NCBI RefSeq assembly: GCF_014641855.1 | Contig: NZ_BMII01000011.1 | Coordinates: forward strand, 62,001-126,000 | DNA: 64,000 bases | Reading direction: 5' to 3' | Source of the DNA: Shewanella inventionis | GTDB lineage: Bacteria > Pseudomonadota > Gammaproteobacteria > Enterobacterales > Shewanellaceae | In this document: one piece after another, positions 1 to 13,136 of the stretch | How the letters are laid out: each line of letters starts with the position of its first letter | How positions within the stretch are numbered: position 1 is the first letter of the stretch | The notes under the pieces: generated by a model | The model's input: only the letters and a program-made list of their open reading frames with translations | What the model was told of the DNA's origin: nothing | Databases searched by the model: none | Position numbers and translations under genes: made by a program

Positions 1-487
1 TGGCTTGAAGCTCTTTTTCCTCTTCCATAACCGGGTGTGAAAACACAAAATCATCGAGTTCTTCATCCATTAATGAATCATCACTGATGGCTTCAATGTA
101 GTTGGCGACGGTACTTGATGACAACTTACTGATATTGGTAATGTCTTCTTCAACTTTGCTGTCTATTGCACTCATTAATGTGGCAACAGCAACGGCTGCA
201 TCCATTGCAGGGTAAGCGCCATAGGCCTCGAAATCACTTGGGTCGGGCGTATTTTCGTCAAGACGTTGCAAATGTACATCGATGTTAAACTTGAGTTTTT
301 TATCGTACTGGCTTTGCCATAATAACTCTAATGCTGTACTGAGAACCTGAGGCTCACCGAACTCACATACTTCTGAAAACAATTTGTAATTAGGTAACAT
401 GCGTTGGCATAGCGCGATTGCAAAAAGCTGTTTTTGCGGTAAAGACAATGCCTTAAGACGTTTAAAAAAGCCGGGTTTACTGGTCAT
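1..487 (-). CDS. DUF416 family protein (YjaG-like), C-terminus outside window
   Basis: This minus-strand reading frame opens with MTSKPGFFKRLKALSLPQKQ and stays open to the window edge, giving 162 codons of the N-terminal part. The segments LCQRMLPNYKLF and FEAYGAYPAMDAAVAVA match my memory of E. coli YjaG (DUF416), a cytosolic protein of unknown biochemical role. The ATG (485-487) lies inside the 3' end of barA, an 11-nt overlap, so translation is probably coupled to barA. The visible part is rich in acidic residues near the edge. Family assignment is from recalled similarity; no function is claimed. Confidence 0.8.
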   Translation of the reverse strand, partial: MTSKPGFFKRLKALSLPQKQLFAIALCQRMLPNYKLFSEVCEFGEPQVLSTALELLWQSQYDKKLKFNIDVHLQRLDENTPDPSDFEAYGAYPAMDAAVAVATLMSAIDSKVEEDITNISKLSSSTVANYIEAISDDSLMDEELDDFVFSHPVMEEEKELQA

Positions 488-3314
488 TAGGAATATCCAC
501 TGATAGCTGGTTTATCACTTGATTTGCTGCTGATTCTACCTTAGTTAACTCGTCAAGTAACTCAAGTATTTCAGGTTCGAGATCATCGATGTCAATTTTA
601 TGTTTTAACCCTGACTCAATAGCTTGGCAGAGTTTTTGTGTGGTAGGAACACCGCAATAACATGTAGCACCATGAAGCTTGTGTACAGTTTGTAGCAGGC
701 TGCTGGCATCGCGTTGTGTCAGAGCATGGTTAATATTTTCAACGGTTTCAGGAATGGAGTTGACAAGCATTTTAAGCATGTCTAGTGCTAAATCAGGCTT
801 TTGATTGGCTTGAGTTAGGCATAAATCCCAATTGATTATTTGATTATCAAAATGGGTAAATTTAGGTTTAGTTACCCAGCGATTGATGACGCCTTTTAAT
901 GACATTTCGTCAATCGGTTTTGGCAAGAAGCCATCCATACCACAAGCGAGTATTTTTTCACGCTCTTCAGCAATAGCATGTGCAGTGACCGCAATAATGG
1001 GGGTATTGCGGTTAAGCGACATTGAACGAATTTGCTGTGTGGCGGTTATGCCGTCGATACCAGGCATTTGAATATCCATAAATATTAAGTCAAATGCTCG
1101 CTCTTGAGCTTGTTTTATCGCGTCATTTCCATTGTTCACTGTAACAACATTAACCACTAACTCTTTTAGTAATGTGTCGATAAGTTTTAGGTTAGCGTTA
1201 TTATCGTCAACTGCAAGTACTGACGCTTTTATGCGTTGAGAGTCAGGTATAATCGGCGCTTCAGGTAAGCTTGCTAGGGAGACTGGCGTTGGCGGATAAA
1301 TTAAATGGCGCGCTAACGTTAAGTCGCTTATGGGGGTATTAAGCAGCACATCGGCATTGGCTTTTAGTACATTAATTATCACATCTTGATCGAGGCAATC
1401 GTGTAACAACACCAGACAGTCAGTATGTTGTCGTGCTTGCTGTAATAGATGAATGAGCTCATCGTTATCAACAAATCCATGGCAACTCATAATAATATAA
1501 TCGTACTTGCTGTTTTTACTGTTAAGTACTGAGGTTAAGTTTTCGGGGTTGGTCGCATTGGTGATGATTAATTGCCAAGAAACTAAACGACGGTTTAATG
1601 TATCGCGAGACAATTCTCGTGGTTCGTATAACAGCACTGATTTGTGCTGCAAAACATTAACCGGTAGTACTTCACCAATTTCAAATTGACTGAGCCCAAG
1701 TGGGAGTATAAACCAGAAATTTGACCCCTTATTAGGCGCAGATGTAAAGCCAATTTGGCCGCCCATTTGGTTAATTAGGCGTTTGGTGATCACCAGGCCT
1801 AACCCTGTACCTCCAAAGCGACGTGATATTGAAGAATCTGCCTGACCAAATGCCTGAAATAAATATTCTTGCTGACTCTCATCAATGCCGATACCGGTAT
1901 CAATCACTTCACATCTTAGGGTGATGTTGTCATCTTCTTGACTCACCAAATGAATTTTTAATACCACACTGCCTATGTCGGTAAATTTAATCGCGTTCCC
2001 CATTAAATTGGTAATGATTTGGCTAACTCGCATCGCGTCGCCACTGACACTTTCGGGGACATTGCTATCAATATCGATAACGAGCTCAATGCCTTTTTCT
2101 TGGGCGCTACCGGCAATAATGGTTAAGGTTTCAGCCAAGGTTTCACGTAGCGCGAACGGCATTTTCTCAAGCACCATTTTACCCGCTTCGAGTTTAGAAA
2201 AATCAAGAATATCGTTAATGATCCCCAGTAAATTACTTGCGCTGCGCTCAATGGTTTTAATGTAGTCAAGTTGGCTTGTGTGTAGCGGGGTTTTTAACAA
2301 TTGCCTTGCAAAACCGATGACACCATTAAGTGGCGTACGTAACTCATGGGACATATTGGCTAAAAACTCAGATTTAATTCGGCTAGCTTCTAATGCGCGT
2401 TTTTTAGCGAGGTCTAATTCAACGTTTTGAATTTCAATTTGCTCTAAGGTTTCTCTTAAGTCTGACGTGGCTTGATCAATATTTTGTTGCATTTCGTCAT
2501 GATATTCAGACAAGGAGCCGGCCATGGCATTAATACCTCGCTTGAGTAAATCAAGTTCGCCAATTAAGTTTCCTTCAAGGCGAGTATCGAGTTTACCCTC
2601 ACGAATTTTGGCCACCACTCGAACCATTTCGGTAATAGGGTGGTTAACATGTTTGACTAATCTGAAAGTGAAAAATAAATTAAATTGCACCCCAATCAAC
2701 ACGATAATAAATGCTGCAATGGCCGCTCGATGTTGTTCTAATAAGGCGTTTTCTTTGTTAAGTAAGACAGAAATATAACCAAGGATTTGCTCCTGCTGGT
2801 CATTGTAAAGCGGCTCGATTGTATGTTGGCTTTGCGGCGTATCTTGGTTTTTGTCGTTAACATTATTTAAACGACTCAACAGTAACGATTCCAACCCTGT
2901 GTGAGAGATAATGGGCACCCTGATAACCATGGTGTCGCCAATCGTTTCGTTTTCTGTTGCTGTTAGAGTGGTTAACGGTTTTTTATAGCGCATCGTTTCA
3001 AAGTCTTTGTGATAGTGCGATGTCACAAATAACTGATTTTCAGCGTCAAAAACTGCTATTGAGTGAATTAACGCTGCATTGTTGATTTGAGAGGCGGCAA
3101 GAAGACGTTTTGTCGAATCGCGATCTTGATTGATGATGCCAAACTCACTGGCAATGGCCAAAGGCTCAACAATATTGCTGCCTTTTATGATTAAGGTGTC
3201 TTCTAACTCATAAAAGCGGTTTATCGTGAAATAACTTCCAAGTAGAATACCCACGACAATCGTGGGCGCTAACGCTAGTACCAGAACCCAAGAACGCAGG
3301 CTGTAGTTGGTCAT
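477..3314 (-). CDS. barA: Hybrid sensor histidine kinase BarA
   Basis: Membrane-bound hybrid kinase of the BarA-UvrY (GacS-GacA) system, which in gammaproteobacteria activates Csr small RNAs and so opposes CsrA; csrA lies 22 kb away here. Seen in the 945-residue product: an N-terminal membrane segment, a periplasmic sensor part, a second membrane segment followed by HAMP, the H-box NMSHELRTPLNG with His323, an ATPase domain with DTGIGID and GGTGLGL, a receiver domain with phospho-acceptor Asp747 in FMDIQMPG, and a C-terminal HPt domain with HKLHGATCYCG, first His about residue 878. I chose the ATG giving MTNYSLRSW because E. coli BarA begins MTNYSLR; an in-frame ATG lies 18 nt upstream (3332) and the open frame extends to 3398. 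All phosphorelay residues are present. Confidence 0.95.
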   Translation of the reverse strand: MTNYSLRSWVLVLALAPTIVVGILLGSYFTINRFYELEDTLIIKGSNIVEPLAIASEFGIINQDRDSTKRLLAASQINNAALIHSIAVFDAENQLFVTSHYHKDFETMRYKKPLTTLTATENETIGDTMVIRVPIISHTGLESLLLSRLNNVNDKNQDTPQSQHTIEPLYNDQQEQILGYISVLLNKENALLEQHRAAIAAFIIVLIGVQFNLFFTFRLVKHVNHPITEMVRVVAKIREGKLDTRLEGNLIGELDLLKRGINAMAGSLSEYHDEMQQNIDQATSDLRETLEQIEIQNVELDLAKKRALEASRIKSEFLANMSHELRTPLNGVIGFARQLLKTPLHTSQLDYIKTIERSASNLLGIINDILDFSKLEAGKMVLEKMPFALRETLAETLTIIAGSAQEKGIELVIDIDSNVPESVSGDAMRVSQIITNLMGNAIKFTDIGSVVLKIHLVSQEDDNITLRCEVIDTGIGIDESQQEYLFQAFGQADSSISRRFGGTGLGLVITKRLINQMGGQIGFTSAPNKGSNFWFILPLGLSQFEIGEVLPVNVLQHKSVLLYEPRELSRDTLNRRLVSWQLIITNATNPENLTSVLNSKNSKYDYIIMSCHGFVDNDELIHLLQQARQHTDCLVLLHDCLDQDVIINVLKANADVLLNTPISDLTLARHLIYPPTPVSLASLPEAPIIPDSQRIKASVLAVDDNNANLKLIDTLLKELVVNVVTVNNGNDAIKQAQERAFDLIFMDIQMPGIDGITATQQIRSMSLNRNTPIIAVTAHAIAEEREKILACGMDGFLPKPIDEMSLKGVINRWVTKPKFTHFDNQIINWDLCLTQANQKPDLALDMLKMLVNSIPETVENINHALTQRDASSLLQTVHKLHGATCYCGVPTTQKLCQAIESGLKHKIDIDDLEPEILELLDELTKVESAANQVINQLSVDIPNDQ

Positions 3315-3434
3315 ATTGTTGGCACTTTTCATGGCTGTTAGGTGTGTTCCTGATGCTAAATCGCTATTATTGCGTCTAGACTGCCAGAAACAGCGCACTC
3401 TTGACTAGTTTTTTATTCGACATCTGAGGCCGAA

Positions 3435-4802
3435 ATGGCACAATTTTTCAAAGAAAAACCAAACAAATCTAAACAATTATCGGCCAAGCTAACGCTAGAT
3501 ATCACTCAGTTAGATCATCTAGGTGCAGGTATTGCTCAGCATCAAGGTAAGGTTGTATTTGTCCCTGGCGCGTTACCTGGCGAGCGCGCAACCGTGCAGT
3601 TGGTTGAGCAAAAGAAAAGTTATGCCAAAGCAAAATTAATCAAGATTGATACGCCATCTACTCGTCGCATTAACCCACATTGTCCGCATTATGTGCAATG
3701 TGGCGGTTGTGATTTACAACACATGGACTATCAGGCTCAACACGACCATAAGCAAACGGCATTAGTTGATTTGATTACTAAATTATCCAGTGCTGAAACT
3801 GTTACAGATAACCTTGTTGCCACACCCATTGTTGATAATGCCTGGCATTATCGCCGTAGAGCGAGACTCGCAACCGTATTTGACAAAAACACTCAGCGCT
3901 TACAGTTGGGTTTTCGTGCTGCAAACAGCAATAAAATTGTTGAAATTAACCAATGTCCGGTGCTTGCTGAGCCTTTGTCTGAACTTATTACACCGTTGGC
4001 GGTCAATTTAAACCAGTTAAAAGCCAAAGCCAGTTTAGGCCATGTGGAATTAACCCAAGCTGACAATGGCCGTTTTGCTGTGCTAAGGATAACGAAAACC
4101 TTACCTAATTCAGATTTACGTTGGTTGAGTGGTTTTGCTGAAAAGTACCAATTAACGATGCTGTTGCAAGATGACTCGGGCCAATTAACTCAGCTTTATC
4201 CAGCATTACCCTCCAACGAAAGTGACGCGACGTTACCGTTTTACCTACTTGCTGATAACAGCGTACGATGCTCGTTTACACCCGGTAACTTTGTTCAGGT
4301 TAATGGTGTGATAAACCATGCCATGGTTGAACAAGCTGTAGCTTGGCTTGATCCTCAATCTGGTGAGCGGATCCTTGATTTGTTTTGCGGAGTGGGCAAT
4401 TTTAGTTTACCGCTAGCGAAAAAAGCGGCACAAGTCATTGCGGTTGAAGGTGTAGTTGAAATGGTTGAGCAAGCAAAACAAAACGCACTCGATAACCAAT
4501 TAACTAACGTAAGCTTTTACCATGCTGATTTGAGTGCTGATTTGTCTGAGCAAACTTGGCTAGGTAAAATTGACAAGCTGTTGCTTGATCCAGCCAGAGC
4601 TGGTGCTTATGAAAGCCTGCAATGGCTGCAAAAAATGCAACCCAAAAAGGTGGTTTATGTATCTTGTAATCCGGCCAGTTTAGCCCGTGACAGTAGTGTA
4701 TTATTAGCGAACGGTTATCGCATTGCTAAAGTCGGTTTAGTTGATATGTTTCCACAAACCCATCATATCGAGGCAATGGTCTTGTTTGAGCTGGGTAAAT
4801 AG
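3435..4802 (+). CDS. rlmD: 23S rRNA (uracil-1939-C5)-methyltransferase RlmD
   Basis: SAM-dependent enzyme that makes m5U1939 in 23S rRNA (formerly RumA). The 455-residue product starts with a TRAM-like RNA-binding segment. It carries the iron-sulfur cluster cysteines C83, C89 and C92 ([10 protein letters not shown]) with C174 as the fourth, the SAM motif [14 protein letters not shown] (about 315-328), and the catalytic nucleophile C411 in [11 protein letters not shown]. Length is close to the E. coli protein (about 433). It is divergent from barA, with about 120 bp between the start codons, and stands before relA, as is common in this group. Confidence 0.95.
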   Translation: MAQFFKEKPNKSKQLSAKLTLDITQLDHLGAGIAQHQGKVVFVPGALPGERATVQLVEQKKSYAKAKLIKIDTPSTRRINPHCPHYVQCGGCDLQHMDYQAQHDHKQTALVDLITKLSSAETVTDNLVATPIVDNAWHYRRRARLATVFDKNTQRLQLGFRAANSNKIVEINQCPVLAEPLSELITPLAVNLNQLKAKASLGHVELTQADNGRFAVLRITKTLPNSDLRWLSGFAEKYQLTMLLQDDSGQLTQLYPALPSNESDATLPFYLLADNSVRCSFTPGNFVQVNGVINHAMVEQAVAWLDPQSGERILDLFCGVGNFSLPLAKKAAQVIAVEGVVEMVEQAKQNALDNQLTNVSFYHADLSADLSEQTWLGKIDKLLLDPARAGAYESLQWLQKMQPKKVVYVSCNPASLARDSSVLLANGYRIAKVGLVDMFPQTHHIEAMVLFELGK

Positions 4803-4984
4803 GTGTTGTTTTTTCAATATTATCAACTGGTATGCTATAAATTTGTTCAACTAAACATGTTTGAATTGACAAACGTATTTAGGGCTTCAAGATAACGTAC
4901 TCAGTTGTCGTTTTTCCTTCATTTCGCCATGAATCAGCGAAGTGACGGTGGGTAAAAGTCGGTCATGCGGCTAAGGAAGGGTTC

Positions 4985-7192
4985 ATGGTATCTGTTCGCG
5001 AAGCACATTTTAATACGCAAGCATTCCAATTAGATGAGTGGGTCGCCCGTTATATTGACGATAAAGACGATGCTCAAACACTATTAGCGTTGATCCAGCA
5101 AGTTGAGGCCTTACCGGTCAAAAATAAGCTGGCTCACACCGAATTGCTTGCGCGTGCTCGTGAAATGATCGAGATTTTAGCGCCCCTTAACATGGACATC
5201 GAAACGCTACAGGCAGCAGTGCTGTTTTTAATGCATGAGGCGGGTGTTTTAAACGACGAACAATTAGCTGAAAAATATGGCAATAATTTAGCAAAACTGG
5301 TCGCCAGTGTGGTGACCATGAATGCCATAGGCGCGCTAAAAGTGAGTGAGAACTCGCGTGATGCCGAACCGCAAATCGACAACATTCGCAAAATGTTATT
5401 GGCCATGGTCGAAGACGTACGTGCAGTGGTGATTAAGCTTGCCGAGCGTGTATGTTTACTACGCGCGGTAAAAAATGCCGACGAAGAAACACGTGTATTA
5501 TTGGCCCGTGAAATTGCCGATATATACGCGCCATTAGCTAACCGTTTAGGTATTGGGCAGCTAAAATGGGAACTTGAAGACATCTCGTTTCGCTATTTGC
5601 ACCCAACCGTTTATAAAGATATTGCCAAACAACTTGATGGTAAACGTGTTGATCGCGAAGTATTTATTGAAAAGTTTGTTTCTCAGCTACAGCAACGTCT
5701 AGACAACGACCAGATCCGTGCCAAAGTCTATGGCCGCCCTAAGCATATTTACAGCATTTGGCGTAAAATGAAGGGTAAAGATCTTAAGTTTGATGAACTG
5801 TTTGACGTACGTGCAGTGCGGATCGTGACTGAGCGATTACAAGATTGTTATGGCGCGTTAGGCGTAGTGCATGATCTATGGCACCACATTCCACGTGAGT
5901 TTGATGATTACGTCGCCAACCCTAAACCTAATGGATACCAATCAATACATACCGTAGTGGTTGGCCCAGAGGGTAAAACCGTTGAAATTCAAATCCGAAC
6001 CGAAGCCATGCATCAAGACTCTGAGCTTGGTGTGGCTGCGCATTGGAAGTACAAAGAAGGTGCGGGTAACGCCAAACAAACCGGTTATGAAGAAAAAATT
6101 AACTGGCTACGTAAAATTTTACAGTGGCAAGAAGATGTGGCCGAAAGCGGCAACCTTGTAGATGAAGTTCGCAGCCAGGTATTTGAAGACCGAGTTTATG
6201 TGTTTACCCCTAATGGTGAAGTCGTTGACTTACCTTTAGGCTCGACCGTGCTCGACTTTGCTTATTATATTCACTCTCAGGTGGGGCATAAGTGTATTGG
6301 TGCCAAAGTTGATGGCCGTATTGTGCCATTTACCTACCAGGTTGAAACGGGTGAACGTATTGAAATCATTACATCAAAAACGCCTAACCCTAAACGTGAC
6401 TGGTTAAATCCTAACTTAGGCTATATCAAGTCGTCTCGTTCACGCTCTAAAATACAGCATTGGTTTAAACAGCAAGATCGCGACAAAAATATTGCTGCGG
6501 GTAAAGAGATGCTCGAGTCTGAGTTGTCGCGTGTGGGATTAAAAATTAAAGATGCTGTAGTTGCAGTAGAGCGTTTTAACCTCAATAGCATGGATGATAT
6601 GTTAGCCGCTATTGGTGGTGGTGACTTACGCTTAAATCAAGTGGTGAACTTTACCGAAACGAAAGTGCGTAAAGTTGAAGATACTGACGAAGATTTAGTC
6701 GAAGACATCCTTAAAAAAGCGTCCCACAAACCTAAAAAAACCGGTAAAGGCCAGGTTGAGGTTAACGGTGTAGGCAACTTAATGAGCCATATTGCGCGTT
6801 GTTGCCAGCCTGTACCTGGCGATGAGATTTTTGGTTATATCACTATGGGCCGTGGTATTTCAGTACATCGAAGTGACTGTGAACAAGTTAAAGAGCTAAT
6901 GCGCGCGCATCCTGAACGCAGCGTTGATGTTATTTGGGGTGAGAACTATTCAGGTGGATACCGTATAAGAGTAAGAGTATTAGCTCATGATCGCAGCGGC
7001 TTATTGCGCGATTTAACCACGGTATTAGCCGCAGAAAAGTCTAATGTCATGGCAATGAGTTCATCCTCTGATGTGAAAACTCAAACCGCGACAGTTGAGC
7101 TTGAACTTGAACTATATAATCTTGACGGTTTGTCACGCATTATTGCCAAATTATCGCAAGTTGATGGGGTTGTTGAGTCTCGTAGACTGTAA
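4985..7192 (+). CDS. relA: GTP pyrophosphokinase RelA
   Basis: Ribosome-associated (p)ppGpp synthetase of the stringent response. The N-terminal HD-type hydrolase region is degenerate (LFLMHEAGVL in place of an HD-ED signature), typical of RelA rather than SpoT. The synthetase domain has KHIYSIWRKM and EIQIRTEAMHQ. It is followed by a TGS domain (VYVFTPNGEVVDLPLGS), a zinc-finger-like region with HIARCCQPVPGD and a final ACT domain (LLRDLTTVLAAEKSN). The length of 735 residues is normal. The ATG is preceded by AAGGAAGGG. It probably has its own transcript ending at the hairpin downstream. Confidence 0.97.
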   Translation: MVSVREAHFNTQAFQLDEWVARYIDDKDDAQTLLALIQQVEALPVKNKLAHTELLARAREMIEILAPLNMDIETLQAAVLFLMHEAGVLNDEQLAEKYGNNLAKLVASVVTMNAIGALKVSENSRDAEPQIDNIRKMLLAMVEDVRAVVIKLAERVCLLRAVKNADEETRVLLAREIADIYAPLANRLGIGQLKWELEDISFRYLHPTVYKDIAKQLDGKRVDREVFIEKFVSQLQQRLDNDQIRAKVYGRPKHIYSIWRKMKGKDLKFDELFDVRAVRIVTERLQDCYGALGVVHDLWHHIPREFDDYVANPKPNGYQSIHTVVVGPEGKTVEIQIRTEAMHQDSELGVAAHWKYKEGAGNAKQTGYEEKINWLRKILQWQEDVAESGNLVDEVRSQVFEDRVYVFTPNGEVVDLPLGSTVLDFAYYIHSQVGHKCIGAKVDGRIVPFTYQVETGERIEIITSKTPNPKRDWLNPNLGYIKSSRSRSKIQHWFKQQDRDKNIAAGKEMLESELSRVGLKIKDAVVAVERFNLNSMDDMLAAIGGGDLRLNQVVNFTETKVRKVEDTDEDLVEDILKKASHKPKKTGKGQVEVNGVGNLMSHIARCCQPVPGDEIFGYITMGRGISVHRSDCEQVKELMRAHPERSVDVIWGENYSGGYRIRVRVLAHDRSGLLRDLTTVLAAEKSNVMAMSSSSDVKTQTATVELELELYNLDGLSRIIAKLSQVDGVVESRRL

Positions 7193-7215
7193 TGTAAACA
7201 AGACCATTCAATGTG

Positions 7216-7245
7216 AAAGGCACCTTAATCCAGGTGCCTTTTTAA
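7216..7245 (+). terminator. Rho-independent terminator after relA
   Basis: A stem of AAAGGCACC and GGTGCCTTT with an 8-nt loop is followed by a T run, 24 nt after the relA stop codon. Confidence 0.85.
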
Positions 7246-7278
7246 TTTTAGTGCAGGGTAAAATATGAGGATATCAAT

Positions 7279-8100
7279 GTGGCACCGATGCAATCATTGT
7301 TAGAGATTATGAAGCAATTACGCGATCCAAAAACTGGCTGCCCTTGGGATCTTGCTCAAGACTTTGCCACCATAGTGCCCTTTACCTTAGAAGAAGCCTA
7401 TGAGGTGGTCGATACCATAGAGCGTAAAGCGTGGCAGGAATTACCCGATGAATTAGGTGATTTGTTATTTCAAGTGGTGTTTTATTGCCAGCTTGGCCAG
7501 GAACAAGGCATGTTTGACTTTGCAACCGTGGTTGAACGCATCAGCGATAAATTAACCCGTCGCCATCCTCATGTGTTTGGCATAGCAGATGAACAAGTGA
7601 GCGGCTCGATTACCAATACCCAAGAATTAAGCCAAGCTTGGGATAAACTCAAAGCCAATGAGCGCCAACAAAAGCAACTTCACTCCGCATTAGATGATAT
7701 TCCACATGCATTACCCGCGTTGTCTCGTGCACGTAAAATTCAACACAGGGTGGCAAAAGTCGGCTTTGACTGGGCCGAACTTGAGCCTGTGGTGGCAAAA
7801 ATCCATGAAGAAATCGATGAAGTGCTTGTTGAGGTGAACAAGAGTCAGGATGACCCCACCTATTCTCAGGCACATATTCAGGACGAAATGGGCGATTTAT
7901 TATTTGCGGTGGTCAATTTAGCCAGGCATTTAAAGGTCGACCCTGAACAAGCCTTACGCCAAGCCAACAACAAATTTGAGCGAAGATTTAGAGGCGTAGA
8001 ACAGTATGTTGCCGACAGCACAAAAGCCATTGAGCAGCATACGTTAGCTGAATTAGATAGCTACTGGGACAAAGTCAAACAAGACGAAAAGGCAAATTAA
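7279..8100 (+). CDS. mazG: Nucleoside triphosphate pyrophosphohydrolase MazG
   Basis: Cytosolic enzyme that hydrolyses (d)NTPs to monophosphate and pyrophosphate; in E. coli it also limits (p)ppGpp effects. The 273-residue product has two MazG-type repeats, each with an ExxE/ExxD metal-binding pattern: EEAYEVVDTI with DELGDLLFQVVFY, and EEIDEVL with DEMGDLLFAVVNLARH. The N-terminal CPWD signature is present. A GTG start at 7279 is preferred because GAGG sits 8 nt upstream; an ATG three codons later (7288) would be too far from it. It lies between relA and pyrG, the usual neighbourhood. Confidence 0.93.
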   Translation: MAPMQSLLEIMKQLRDPKTGCPWDLAQDFATIVPFTLEEAYEVVDTIERKAWQELPDELGDLLFQVVFYCQLGQEQGMFDFATVVERISDKLTRRHPHVFGIADEQVSGSITNTQELSQAWDKLKANERQQKQLHSALDDIPHALPALSRARKIQHRVAKVGFDWAELEPVVAKIHEEIDEVLVEVNKSQDDPTYSQAHIQDEMGDLLFAVVNLARHLKVDPEQALRQANNKFERRFRGVEQYVADSTKAIEQHTLAELDSYWDKVKQDEKAN

Positions 8101-8122
8101 ACCAAAATTAGCGTGTTTAAGT

Positions 8123-8151
8123 TTGTCGAATCGCAGTGGCTTTGATATACT
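8123..8151 (+). promoter_or_regulatory. Candidate sigma-70 promoter of pyrG
   Basis: TTGTCG and TATACT are separated by 17 bp. A TG one base before the -10 gives an extended -10, and a GC-rich discriminator (CGCCCCG) follows. It lies about 64 bp before the pyrG start codon. Seen by eye only. Confidence 0.45.
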
Positions 8152-8166
8152 ATCGCCCCGTCCTAG

Positions 8167-9852
<1,686 letters not shown>

Positions 9853-9860
9853 TTGACGCT

Positions 9861-9893
9861 AGCCGCTAATGTTACTGCATTAGCGGCTTTTTT
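9861..9893 (+). terminator. Rho-independent terminator after pyrG
   Basis: AGCCGCTAATG and CATTAGCGGCT form a strong 11-bp stem with a 6-nt loop, followed by a T run, starting 8 nt after the pyrG stop. Confidence 0.9.
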
Positions 9894-10059
9894 GTTTAAG
9901 ATGTATGCGTTAGATCAAATAATCGTCTTACGGATACCTTGTCAAAGTTAAAACTAAGTTGAAGCTAAGACCAATTCGATTTATCCTAAGCCTAGATAGA
10001 ATAAAATTACTAAACTGAAAGTTACATACCAATAAATCGGCAATATCGATACTTAATGA

Positions 10060-11430
<1,371 letters not shown>

Positions 11431-11446
11431 ATTTTTGCTATAGCTT

Positions 11447-11476
11447 AAAAAAGGCCACCACTAGGTGGCCTTTTTT
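11447..11476 (+). terminator. Rho-independent terminator after eno
   Basis: An A run, GGCCACC, a 4-nt ACTA loop, GGTGGCC and a T run make a compact hairpin 16 nt after the eno stop codon. Confidence 0.9.
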
Positions 11477-11530
11477 GTTGTACTATATCCAACATACATT
11501 TTAAGGGTTAACACAACGTAACTTAATATT

Positions 11531-11830
11531 ATGAAACAATTAATATTACTAATGATTGGATTACTGGCTGTATTGCAATATCGACTATGGCTTGGGGATA
11601 ACAATTTATCTGAATATTTCGTGCTGCAGACCCAAATTGAAGCGCAGCAGCAGAGTAACGAAAAACTCGTGGCTCGCAATCAGATCCTTAAAGAAGAAAT
11701 CATTGATTTAAAAAGTGGCACCGAAGCCATTGAAGAGCGTGCCCGAAACGAACTTGGCATGGTCAAAGAAGGCGAAACATTTTATCGTGTTATCGGTACC
11801 GATTCTCGCGAACAACCGTTCAATCCATAG
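11531..11830 (+). CDS. ftsB: Cell division protein FtsB
   Basis: Small bitopic inner-membrane protein of the FtsQLB divisome subcomplex. The 99-residue product has a short cytoplasmic N-terminus, one membrane segment (about residues 3-20), a coiled coil rich in Glu, Gln and Asn (about 30-65), and the conserved C-terminal segment IEERARNELGMVKEGETFYRV. It heads the ftsB-ispD-ispF-truD-surE-pcm cluster. No strong ribosome-binding site is visible before the ATG. Confidence 0.93.
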   Translation: MKQLILLMIGLLAVLQYRLWLGDNNLSEYFVLQTQIEAQQQSNEKLVARNQILKEEIIDLKSGTEAIEERARNELGMVKEGETFYRVIGTDSREQPFNP

Positions 11831-11891
11831 TTTAACGTGTGGCAACTTATGTGCGTTAAACTAGCTATAATTATTTTCAGACTGGTTTACT

Positions 11892-12596
11892 ATGCAAAAC
11901 AACCCTAAATCCATTATTGCCATTGTTCCCGCTGCAGGTATTGGCAGTCGTATGGGGGCTGATAAACCAAAGCAATATTTAATGCTTGGTCAACAGAGTA
12001 TTTTGGCACATACACTCGATGTACTGTTATCTCATACAGATATCTCGCAAGTTATCGTCGCTTTACACCCACAAGATCAGCATTTCAAACAATTACCCCA
12101 AGCAACACACCCCAAACTGAGTCTTGTTATAGGTGGTGGCGAACGAGCTGACTCTGTACTTGCAGCACTTGATTATGCGTTAGCTATTAATCCTCAGGCA
12201 TGGGTGTTAGTGCATGATGCAGCAAGACCTTGTTTGCGTCATGAAGATATCAACAAATTGATTGGTTCAGTGGAACAACACCCCCAAGGTGCAATTTTAG
12301 CCGCACCTGTGCGTGACACCATGAAGCGTAGCGACGCCAGTGGTCAAATCACAAGTACCGTGGACCGCGCTTTATTATGGCATGCATTAACACCGCAATT
12401 TTTCCCTATAACAAGCTTGCATCGCAATTTATCTCAGGCGTTAGCCGCGAAAGTGAGTATTACTGACGAGGCGAGTGCAATGGAATGGGCAGGGGTTCGT
12501 CCTGGTTTAGTTAATGGCCGTGTTGATAATATAAAAGTGACTCACCCTGATGATTTGCAACTTGCCGCTTTATTTATCTCGCAAGCACAACAATGA
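11892..12596 (+). CDS. ispD: 2-C-methyl-D-erythritol 4-phosphate cytidylyltransferase IspD
   Basis: Third step of the MEP isoprenoid pathway: CTP plus MEP gives CDP-ME. The 234-residue product has the nucleotide-binding start VPAAGIGSRMGADKPKQY and the signatures VLVHDAARPC and TDEASAMEWAG. Followed 32 nt later by ispF, with which it is probably cotranscribed. Confidence 0.96.
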   Translation: MQNNPKSIIAIVPAAGIGSRMGADKPKQYLMLGQQSILAHTLDVLLSHTDISQVIVALHPQDQHFKQLPQATHPKLSLVIGGGERADSVLAALDYALAINPQAWVLVHDAARPCLRHEDINKLIGSVEQHPQGAILAAPVRDTMKRSDASGQITSTVDRALLWHALTPQFFPITSLHRNLSQALAAKVSITDEASAMEWAGVRPGLVNGRVDNIKVTHPDDLQLAALFISQAQQ

Positions 12597-12628
12597 CATT
12601 GTAAAAAAACCTTATTACAAGGATTATC

Positions 12629-13114
12629 ATGAATATACGTATTGGTCATGGCTTTGATGTACATAAGTTTGGTGGTGATAAGCCGCTTATTTTAGGCGGC
12701 GTAGTTGTCCCATATGAAACTGGATTAATCGCCCATTCTGACGGTGATGTGGTGTTACATGCCGTAAGTGATGCTATTCTCGGAGCAATGGCGCTAGGCG
12801 ACATCGGTAAGCATTTTCCTGACACTGACGCTAACTTTGCGGGTGCTAATAGCCGTGAATTGTTAAAGCATTGCTATTTACTCGCACGTAAAAAGCAGTA
12901 TGTTATTGGCAACTTGGATGTCACAGTTATTGCTCAAGCGCCAAAGATGGCGCCGCATATTGAAGCAATCCGATTATGTTTAAGTGACGATTTACAAACG
13001 GATATCGATAACATCAATGTGAAAGCCACTACTACTGAAAAATTGGGTTTTACAGGGCGTAAAGAAGGTATTGCTGTTGAAGCTGTGGTACTGATGGTAA
13101 GCCAATCGCGTTAA
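12629..13114 (+). CDS. ispF: 2-C-methyl-D-erythritol 2,4-cyclodiphosphate synthase IspF
   Basis: Fifth step of the MEP pathway, forming MEcPP from CDP-ME 2-phosphate with release of CMP. The 161-residue product starts with the zinc-site motif [10 protein letters not shown] and carries [19 protein letters not shown] and the C-terminal [17 protein letters not shown]. Length is typical. AAGGATTATC precedes the ATG. Confidence 0.97.
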   Translation: MNIRIGHGFDVHKFGGDKPLILGGVVVPYETGLIAHSDGDVVLHAVSDAILGAMALGDIGKHFPDTDANFAGANSRELLKHCYLLARKKQYVIGNLDVTVIAQAPKMAPHIEAIRLCLSDDLQTDIDNINVKATTTEKLGFTGRKEGIAVEAVVLMVSQSR

Positions 13115-13136
13115 TAATATAGAGAATCTGTATCAG

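Noticed and set aside
3008-3027. TGTGA-N10-TCACA palindrome resembling a CRP or FNR site
   Set aside because: The spacing is 10 rather than 6 (CRP) or 4 (FNR), and it lies inside barA coding sequence.
5134-5583. 149-codon frame antisense to relA
   Set aside because: Lies fully inside relA with a serine-rich composition typical of antisense shadows; relA itself is conserved throughout.
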